NCBI GenBank assembly: GCA_025937895.1
Contig: JAICQL010000061.1
Coordinates: 1-36,365, forward strand
Source: Polyangiaceae bacterium
Lineage (GTDB): Bacteria > Myxococcota_A > Polyangia > Polyangiales > Polyangiaceae
Reading direction: 5' to 3'
Length of the DNA: 36,365 nt
The translations under genes were made by a program, and so were the position numbers. Below, one piece after another: positions 30,859 to 36,365 of this stretch. A model generated the notes under the pieces. That model ran no database searches. It was given only the letters and a program-made list of their open reading frames with translations, and was not told the DNA's origin. Numbering within the stretch: position 1 is the stretch's first letter; each line of letters starts with the position of its first letter.

Positions 30859-32934
30859 CTATTTCGTGAACTTGGACAGCAGCCGCAAGTACGACGCCTG
30901 GTAGTAAATCGCCGGCTCCGTCAGCTCCCACGACTTGTCGTACGGGTTCGTGGGCTCCCAGCCGGTGTTGGTGTCCACGTACGCCTTGCCCGGGGGCTGA
31001 TCGCGCACGGGGGACTTCGTGCAGGCGTGGTCTGCAGGCTGGCCCTTGCAGTAGTCCTTGTTGGGGCCGCCCGTCACGTAGCCCGGAGCTGGCCCCAGCT
31101 CGCTCTCGCGCGCGTTGTCCCACTTGGGATCTTTGTCGCGGAACCACGTGTGGTACGCCTCATCGGCGCAGGCGTCGCCGCCCACCGCGTACATGTTGGT
31201 CAGGTACACCAGCTGCATCGGGTTTACCCCGTGGAAGGAGTGCAGCATGCCCGCTGCCCGATCGTGGAAAGTCTGGCGATCTTCCGGCGTCTTCGCCAGC
31301 TTGTGCACGATCATGTCGTAGTTGGTGTTGCCGGTGGCGGCGCGCTGATTGTTGCTGCCCCAGTGGTACGTCACCGGCCGCATGAAGGCGCGGTACAGAT
31401 CGAACTGCGGCCGCATGCGGAAGATGTCGATGCTCTGGCTCAGCTCCAGCTTGCGCCCGAGGATGGCGTTCCTGACGGCGGCGTTGGCCTTCTCCAGCCT
31501 GGCGTAATAGAGCAGCGCGTCCCCCTGGTGCTGGCGATACAGCGACCACTGATCGGACTCGAACGGCTCGGTCTGCGCGTAGTGCTCGATGACGTATTCG
31601 TCGTATTCGGGCTTGCCGGTCAGCGCGAACAGGTACGCAGCCGCCACCACCGCGTTCTGATCTTGCTCCTTCAGGGGCTTGTCCGCGTCGCCAGCCTTGA
31701 TGGTGCCGTCGTCACAGGCGTCACTCTTGGGGTGGGCGTGATAGTAGGCGTAGGCGCGCTCGGCGCGCTCGCCCAGCTCCTTCGCGCGCTGCTGCAGCTG
31801 GGGAAAGCCGCGCAGCACCAGGGCGGCATGCGCAAACTCGCTCGCCGCCACGATGGCCGCCGAGGAGCACGGCTCCGGGTAGTAGTAGCGCTCGAGCTTG
31901 CTCTGCTCCGGCACCGGATCGCCGTAGTCCACGTTGCCCATCTTGAGCAGCACGCCGCCGTCGAGATCCTTCGGCTGCATCTTCTCCAGCCAGCTGAGCT
32001 CGACCAGCAGCTCGTCGATCAGGTCGGGCAAGCCGTTCTGTGACTCGGGGATGCCCGTGTCGTCACCGAAGGCCTCCGGCTTCTCCTCGTACGCGGTCAG
32101 CAGCTGGTGCACGGGCTCGTTGGAGAAGGTGACGTACTTGTTGGTGTCGCCCGCGTCCCACCAGCCGCCGCTCAGATCGCGCGCCGTCTTCCCGTTCTTG
32201 CGATCGGTCACGCTGCGCGCCTCGCTGTCCTGCAGCCGGCCCAGGTTATCCGCGCCCTGCAGCCAGCAGCGCTCGCCCTGGCAGGCAAACGGCTTGCGCT
32301 TCTCGAAATTGGCGCGGTTGAAGTAGAACATGCGCTGCGCCGTCTTCAGCACCTTCTCGTAGACGTCGGCGCCGATCTCGAACGGGTGGGAGCGCACGTT
32401 GTTCTTCGGATCGAACACGTAGTAGAGCCCCGGCTCCTCCAGCTTGGTGAAGTTGAACCAGGAGCCCTTGTCGCCCGAGCTCGGGTCCAGCTTGCCCTCG
32501 TTCCAGGGCGTGGGCCTGGCGCTGAAGACCACGCTGCCATCCGCCCAGCGCCGCACCTCCAGCTCGCCCTCCGGCGCGTAACTGTCGGCTGCGTTCCAGC
32601 CCTGCTCCGGGTCCACCAGCACGGCGATTTTGGTCATGTCGGGGCGGTACCCGAATTGATCGACGACGATGTAGCGCTGCAGGGGAATTGACCCTCCTTG
32701 CCCCTCCGGCGCGGGGATGGGCGGCGGCTTCTTGGGGGTGGCGGGGTAGGGCGCGGTGGACGCCACCGGGTTGCTGGCGGCGGGCTTCGTGCCCTCCGTC
32801 ATGCGCGCGGGCTCGACCGCCTGCTTGCCACAGCCCAGGGCAGCCCCGGCGCCGAGCGCTCCGGCCAGAGCTGCGCTCAACCAGGGGGCGCCGGGGAGAG
32901 GAGAACGAAATACGTGCGAGATAGGTCGTGGCAT
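30859..32934 (-). CDS. Glycoside hydrolase family 9 lipoprotein (endoglucanase-type)
   Basis: 691 residues. The signal peptide ends in GAALGCGK, so Cys35 is the likely lipid anchor; a Pro/Ala linker (41-80) follows. An N-terminal Ig-like CelD_N domain covers about 85-190 (IVVDQFGYRPDMTKIAVL). The (alpha/alpha)6 catalytic domain begins with KTAQRMFYFNR. Family residues are present: GGWWDAGDTNKYV with Asp260 and Asp263, HSFHGVNPMQLVYLTN, and the general acid Glu673 in ELTEPAIYYQASYL near the end. GH9 enzymes cut beta-1,4-glucan, mostly cellulose or xyloglucan. Surface anchoring suggests contact with insoluble polymer. It is divergent from the glycosidase-like lipoprotein at 33192 across 257 bp, possibly sharing a regulatory region. 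Confidence 0.92.
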   Translation of the reverse strand: MPRPISHVFRSPLPGAPWLSAALAGALGAGAALGCGKQAVEPARMTEGTKPAASNPVASTAPYPATPKKPPPIPAPEGQGGSIPLQRYIVVDQFGYRPDMTKIAVLVDPEQGWNAADSYAPEGELEVRRWADGSVVFSARPTPWNEGKLDPSSGDKGSWFNFTKLEEPGLYYVFDPKNNVRSHPFEIGADVYEKVLKTAQRMFYFNRANFEKRKPFACQGERCWLQGADNLGRLQDSEARSVTDRKNGKTARDLSGGWWDAGDTNKYVTFSNEPVHQLLTAYEEKPEAFGDDTGIPESQNGLPDLIDELLVELSWLEKMQPKDLDGGVLLKMGNVDYGDPVPEQSKLERYYYPEPCSSAAIVAASEFAHAALVLRGFPQLQQRAKELGERAERAYAYYHAHPKSDACDDGTIKAGDADKPLKEQDQNAVVAAAYLFALTGKPEYDEYVIEHYAQTEPFESDQWSLYRQHQGDALLYYARLEKANAAVRNAILGRKLELSQSIDIFRMRPQFDLYRAFMRPVTYHWGSNNQRAATGNTNYDMIVHKLAKTPEDRQTFHDRAAGMLHSFHGVNPMQLVYLTNMYAVGGDACADEAYHTWFRDKDPKWDNARESELGPAPGYVTGGPNKDYCKGQPADHACTKSPVRDQPPGKAYVDTNTGWEPTNPYDKSWELTEPAIYYQASYLRLLSKFTK

Positions 32935-33191
32935 CGAGGCTCTGCTAGGAGGGAGAGAAGGATGGGGGAGGGGGGAGGCTGATTCAGCAGTGATTCATGG
33001 GTGCTCGGGCGCCGTGTCGTTCGCTCCGCGCCGTGTGGTGTGCTCCTGTGAGATGTGTGCTGGCGGGGGATGATAAGGACTCGTGTGGCAGTCGTCCACG
33101 CCGCGCTGGCTGGCGGCTGGGCTCCAGCGTGTCTTGCCGCCCTGCGGCGCGAGTCCTCGACAGTGCCGCGAGCGGCGTCTAGATAGTCGCC

Positions 33192-35117
33192 ATGGCGCGC
33201 TGGCGTAGAACCAAGACCAAGCCGAAGCGGCGGGCTCAGCAGGCCCTGCTCGTCACCGCCGCAGGGGCCGCCGTCGCGCTCGCGCTATGGCTGCAGCTGG
33301 GCTCCTGCACTCGCGAGGTGTACATGGAGGTGCCCAAGGCGCCAGCGCCGCCGCCCAGCCCGCCCGTGGAGGCCCCTCCAGGCACGCCCACGCCGGCGTC
33401 CAACGCGCGCTCCGCCGTGGGGTACAATCTGGATTTCCCGGGCGACTGGACCGGGTTGCCGCCCTTCATCGATCTGATGAAAAATGCGCGCGTCTGGCAC
33501 GGCTCGTGCGCGGAGTCCGATAGTGAGTGCGACGGGGTCTCCCAGCTGAGCCTGGACGAGCAGGGCTGGGTGCGTACCCTGCGCTACAAAGATCATCCGG
33601 AGCAGGCGTACGAATACGTCGAGACAGTGGTGCTCACGCTCAAAGATCAGCCCGGTCTGGCTGGCGAGCTGGTGGTCAGCTACGAGGGCGAGGGCGAGAT
33701 CGAGCTGGTGGGCGCCAGCATCACCAAGCAGGAGCCGCAGCGCATCCAGTTTCGAGCGGCGCAGGGCTCGCTCTTTCTGCGCATCAACGCCAGCGATCCG
33801 CACAATTCCGGCAAGTACCTGAAGAACATCCGCGTCTTCCGCCTGGATCAGAGCGAGGCGCTGGCCCGCGGCGAGCTGTTCAACCCGGAGATGCTGGCGT
33901 ACCTGGCGCCGTTTGGCTCGCTGCGCTTCATGGACTGGATGGAGGGCAACCAGTACGGGATGTGCAGCGGCGGGCCCCGGCACGGGGAGGCCTGTTACGA
34001 CGAGATCAAGGACAAGGGCTGCCCCTCCGGGCGCTGCGTGATGGCGGGGGCCTCGTGGGCGGAGCGGCCGCGCATGGATCAGCCGAGCTTGCTGTCGCGC
34101 AGCCAGTTTCTCGATAACCGGCAGCCCGGGCTGGGGGTGCGGGTAGGGGGCTATCCGGTCGAGATGCTGGTGGCCCTGGCCAACGCGGTGGGGGCAGATC
34201 CACACTTCAACCTGCCCGCCGCATTCACGGACGAATACGTGCGCGAGTTTGCGGGCTACGTGGCGCAGCACCTGAAGCCCAGCTTGCGCGCCACCGTCGA
34301 GTACTCGAACGAGACGTGGAACTGGGGCTTTCCGCAGGCCACGTACGTCAACCTGAAGGGGCGCAAGCTGTGGCCGGACGAGGGCTCCGCCTGGGTGCAA
34401 TTCGCCGGCAGCCGCATGCAGCAGCTCTGCCGGCTGTGGAAAGAGGTCTTTCGCGAGCGGCCCGAGCGGGTGCGCTGCTTGATCAGCCCGCAGACGGGCT
34501 GGCCCGAGATGGCCAAGAACATGCTGGATTGCCCGGCGTGGGCGAAGGATCACCCGGAGCTGGGGCCCTGCCACAAGGGCGCCGACGCGCTGGCCATCAC
34601 CGGCTATTTCGCCGGCTGCCTGCAGGAGAAGCACAATGAGCCCAAGCTGCGCGAGTGGCTGGCGCAGGGGAAAAAGGTGGCGCTCGACCGCTTCTTCGAG
34701 CAGCTGGAGAAGGGCGGCCTGCTGCAGTGCAAGGAGGAGGGGTTGAAGACCTCGCTCGTCGACGCGCTGCGCCTGTACGACAAGTTTGCCTTCATGGCCC
34801 GCGCGCGCGATCTCGACCTGTACGTGTACGAGAGCGGCACGCACTTTGATCACGACACCAAGGATCCGGCGATCGAGCAGCTGTTCGTCGACGCCGCGCA
34901 CGACGAGCGCATGAACGCGCTGTATCGGCGCAACCTGGAGGGCTTCAAGGAGGCGGGGGGCACGATCATCAATGCCTGGGGCTGGATCGGCCCGAATGAC
35001 TCCTGGGCCAACTCGGACAGCCTGCGGGACGTGAAGCACCCCAAGTACCGAGCGCTGCGCGATTTTGCCGAGCAGCAGCCCTGCTGGTGGCAATATTGCG
35101 ACCGGAGCCAGCGCTGA
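33192..35117 (+). CDS. Lipoprotein with clan GH-A-like catalytic barrel, family unassigned
   Basis: 641 residues. An Arg/Lys-rich n-region and a hydrophobic stretch end in LQLGSC, so Cys39 is probably lipidated; a Pro-rich linker follows. Residues about 75-225 are beta-rich and could be a carbohydrate-binding domain. Residues about 230-630 look like a TIM barrel: FMDWMEGNQYG, then VEYSNETWNWGFPQ with Asn373-Glu374, then LYVYESGTHFDHD with Glu547. An Asn-Glu at strand 4 and a Glu about 170 residues later is the clan GH-A retaining pattern, so these may be acid/base and nucleophile. Similar proteins are sometimes labelled cellulose-binding. I cannot place it in a numbered family. An SDR gene starts 5 nt after its stop. 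Confidence 0.7.
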   Translation: MARWRRTKTKPKRRAQQALLVTAAGAAVALALWLQLGSCTREVYMEVPKAPAPPPSPPVEAPPGTPTPASNARSAVGYNLDFPGDWTGLPPFIDLMKNARVWHGSCAESDSECDGVSQLSLDEQGWVRTLRYKDHPEQAYEYVETVVLTLKDQPGLAGELVVSYEGEGEIELVGASITKQEPQRIQFRAAQGSLFLRINASDPHNSGKYLKNIRVFRLDQSEALARGELFNPEMLAYLAPFGSLRFMDWMEGNQYGMCSGGPRHGEACYDEIKDKGCPSGRCVMAGASWAERPRMDQPSLLSRSQFLDNRQPGLGVRVGGYPVEMLVALANAVGADPHFNLPAAFTDEYVREFAGYVAQHLKPSLRATVEYSNETWNWGFPQATYVNLKGRKLWPDEGSAWVQFAGSRMQQLCRLWKEVFRERPERVRCLISPQTGWPEMAKNMLDCPAWAKDHPELGPCHKGADALAITGYFAGCLQEKHNEPKLREWLAQGKKVALDRFFEQLEKGGLLQCKEEGLKTSLVDALRLYDKFAFMARARDLDLYVYESGTHFDHDTKDPAIEQLFVDAAHDERMNALYRRNLEGFKEAGGTIINAWGWIGPNDSWANSDSLRDVKHPKYRALRDFAEQQPCWWQYCDRSQR

Positions 35118-35122
35118 GCGCA

Positions 35123-36100
35123 ATGCGAACGGCATTTGTTACTGGGGCAACAGGCTTCGTCGGCCTGAACCTGGTCCAGGAGTTGCACCGTGCGGGCTGG
35201 CGGGTCATCGCCTGCCATCGATCGGGCTCCAACTTGCGCCACCTGCAGGGCTTCGCTCCGGAGCTGCGCGTGGCGGACGTGCTGAACCTACCGGCTCTGC
35301 CGGAGGCGCTGCCGGTGGATGTGGACGCAGTCTTTCATCTGGCCGCCAGCATCAACTTCTGGCGCCCGCGCAACGCCGAGCAGAGCCTGATCAACGTGCA
35401 GGGCACTCGCCACGTGGTGGAGGCTGCGCTGCAGCGCAGGGCGCGCTGCTTCGTGCACATGTCGAGCCTGGCTGCCTGGGCGCCGGGACAGGGGGACGTG
35501 ATCGACGAGAGCACGCCGTCGCGGGCGGCGGGGCACCCGGTGAACTACTTTCGCACCAAGTGGCTCAGCGAGCAGGAGGTGCTGAACGCGGTGCCGCGCG
35601 GCCTGCCCGCGCGAGTGCTCAATCCGGGTAACCTCCTAGGGCCCTACGACAGCCAGACCTGGGCGCGCAGCTTCCGGATGGCAAAGCAGAGAAAGCTGCC
35701 GCTGCTGCCACCGGGGGGCGGCCCATTTTGCCACGTGCAGGACGTCGTGCAGGCGGCGCTCGCGGCGGTGGAGCGCGGCAGAGCAGGGGAGCGCTACGTG
35801 CTCGGCGGCGTACACGCCACGTACGCCGAGCTGTTCGAGCACGTGTGTCAGCTGCTGGGGGTCCCGCGGCCGCCGGTTGCGCCGGCGTGGTTGTTCACCT
35901 CGCTCGCCGCGCTGAGCGACGGCTGGAGCCGCATCTCGCGCAGGGAGCCCGACCTCACCCCCGACATGGCGGGCGTGCTGGGCATCGATTTTGATGCGCG
36001 CTCCGGCAAGGCAGAGCGCGAGCTTGGCTATCAACGCCAGCCGTTTGCGAAGCAGGTGCGGGACACCTTCGACTGGCTGCGCAGCGAGCGGCTGATCTGA
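35123..36100 (+). CDS. Extended SDR, NAD-dependent epimerase/dehydratase or dihydroflavonol-reductase-like
   Basis: 325 residues from the ATG at 35123, 5 nt after the preceding stop, so the two genes are probably co-transcribed. The Rossmann nucleotide motif TGATGFVG lies at 7-14. The catalytic Ser region HMSSLAAWA is at 112-120, and Tyr142/Lys146 form the YxxxK pair in NYFRTKW. VDAVFHLAAS at 67-75 and NVQGTRHVVEAA at 91-102 are typical of extended SDRs. The family covers sugar-nucleotide epimerases, hydroxysteroid dehydrogenases and dihydroflavonol-4-reductase relatives. The short basic cofactor-binding loop (CHRSGSN) might favour NADP. It is cytoplasmic, and its substrate cannot be told. 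The link with the upstream glycosidase-like gene may be only transcriptional. Confidence 0.88.
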   Translation: MRTAFVTGATGFVGLNLVQELHRAGWRVIACHRSGSNLRHLQGFAPELRVADVLNLPALPEALPVDVDAVFHLAASINFWRPRNAEQSLINVQGTRHVVEAALQRRARCFVHMSSLAAWAPGQGDVIDESTPSRAAGHPVNYFRTKWLSEQEVLNAVPRGLPARVLNPGNLLGPYDSQTWARSFRMAKQRKLPLLPPGGGPFCHVQDVVQAALAAVERGRAGERYVLGGVHATYAELFEHVCQLLGVPRPPVAPAWLFTSLAALSDGWSRISRREPDLTPDMAGVLGIDFDARSGKAERELGYQRQPFAKQVRDTFDWLRSERLI

Positions 36101-36195
36101 GCACGAGAAGCTCGCGCTCGAGCGCTAGGTCAACTGGTCTTTGCTGCGAAGCGGCGCTATCTTGTCTAGCGGGACCCTTTCAGGAGTTGTCGGTC

Positions 36196-36300
36196 ATGGG
36201 AAAAGGTCAGGAAAAGCCTAACAAGGGGAACAAGCCCAAGCTCTCCGTCAAAGAGAAGAAGGAGAAGAAGAAGGAAAAGGCGGCTGCCAAAGGCGGCTGA
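36196..36300 (+). CDS. Very small Lys-rich protein
   Basis: 34 residues with AGGAG 9 nt before the ATG at 36196. The sequence starts MGKGQEKPNKGNKPKLSVKE and continues as Lys/Glu-rich residues, ending KAAAKGG. There are no hydrophobic segments or Cys. Short Lys-rich proteins with a G-K-G-Q start and N-K/K-P-K runs are widespread and unnamed in proteobacteria; nucleic-acid binding is a guess from charge. A strong intrinsic terminator begins 8 nt after the stop, which supports a real short transcription unit. Confidence 0.65.
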   Translation: MGKGQEKPNKGNKPKLSVKEKKEKKKEKAAAKGG

Positions 36301-36308
36301 TGTTTCCT

Positions 36309-36345
36309 CGGGGGGCTGGAGCAGCCCCCCGCGCTCGTTGTTTTT
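36309..36345 (+). terminator. Intrinsic terminator after small Lys-rich gene
   Basis: Arms 36309-36318 (CGGGGGGCTG) and 36322-36331 form a perfect 10-bp stem with a GAG loop. A few bases later comes a T-rich stretch ending TTGTTTTT (36338-36345). This is the clearest rho-independent terminator in the window. Confidence 0.8.
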
Positions 36346-36365
36346 CGGGGGGCTGAGGCAGCCCC
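36346..36365 (+). terminator. Second copy of terminator stem, cut by window end
   Basis: CGGGGGGCTG recurs at 36346-36355, and its partner CAGCCCC begins at 36359, so a near-identical hairpin starts here and is truncated. It may be a tandem terminator or one serving a gene on the opposite strand beyond the window. Confidence 0.55.

Overview
This is a high-GC, gene-dense chromosomal window with no mobile elements, CRISPR arrays or RNA genes that I can support. The gene content points to a myxobacterium-like member of the Myxococcota, probably Polyangia. It has one intact membrane Ser/Thr kinase and two kinase-like proteins with broken catalytic motifs, many lipoproteins, secreted TPR/PEGA-type proteins with C-terminal membrane segments, an ECF sigma factor with a SnoaL-like tail, a soluble hybrid histidine kinase, and plant-polysaccharide hydrolases. 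The assignment is inference from gene families; there is no marker rRNA here.

Layout: 1-2043 is the 3' part of a TonB-dependent receptor. It is followed by a small Cys-rich lipoprotein-like gene and a pseudokinase (2655-3611). A pair of strong hairpins separates these from a convergent uncharacterised gene (3749-5032, minus). From 14897 down to 5354 everything is on the minus strand, in two blocks. The first is an apparent four-gene operon: membrane Ser/Thr kinase, secreted TPR/PEGA-like protein, four-module Cys-rich lipoprotein, and propeller-plus-helical-repeat lipoprotein. The second is a tetrapyrrole block, hemX-like, hemA, hemC, in which hemA and hemC overlap by 4 bp.

15669-18146 is a GH2 beta-mannosidase, convergent with an ECF sigma factor (18174-19139, minus). 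A second degenerate kinase (19321-21285) and a small conserved protein follow. Next come an overlapping STAS-like/hybrid histidine kinase pair (22280-24411), a DoxX-like membrane protein, a beta-carbonic anhydrase, and a large lipoprotein with two CxxCH heme sites (26434-28380). The last part holds a zinc-ligand-free ribosomal protein S4 gene, a PA0069-type radical SAM gene, a GH9 glucanase lipoprotein, and a divergent glycosidase-like lipoprotein directly followed by an extended SDR. A 34-residue Lys-rich ORF with tandem terminator-like hairpins ends the window.

The most interesting part is the kinase-TPR-Cys-rich-propeller operon. Two adjacent genes in it carry independent 15-bp in-frame tandem repeats ahead of their signal peptides. 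The Cys-rich protein has four copies of a module, C-x3-C-x6-C...C-x3-C...C...(H)C, that I do not recognise. Secondary points are the two pseudokinases (one with a possible 5' frameshift), the zinc-independent S4 paralogue, a possible UGA read-through in a small Cys-rich gene, and an unassigned clan-GH-A-like lipoprotein next to a GH9 enzyme.
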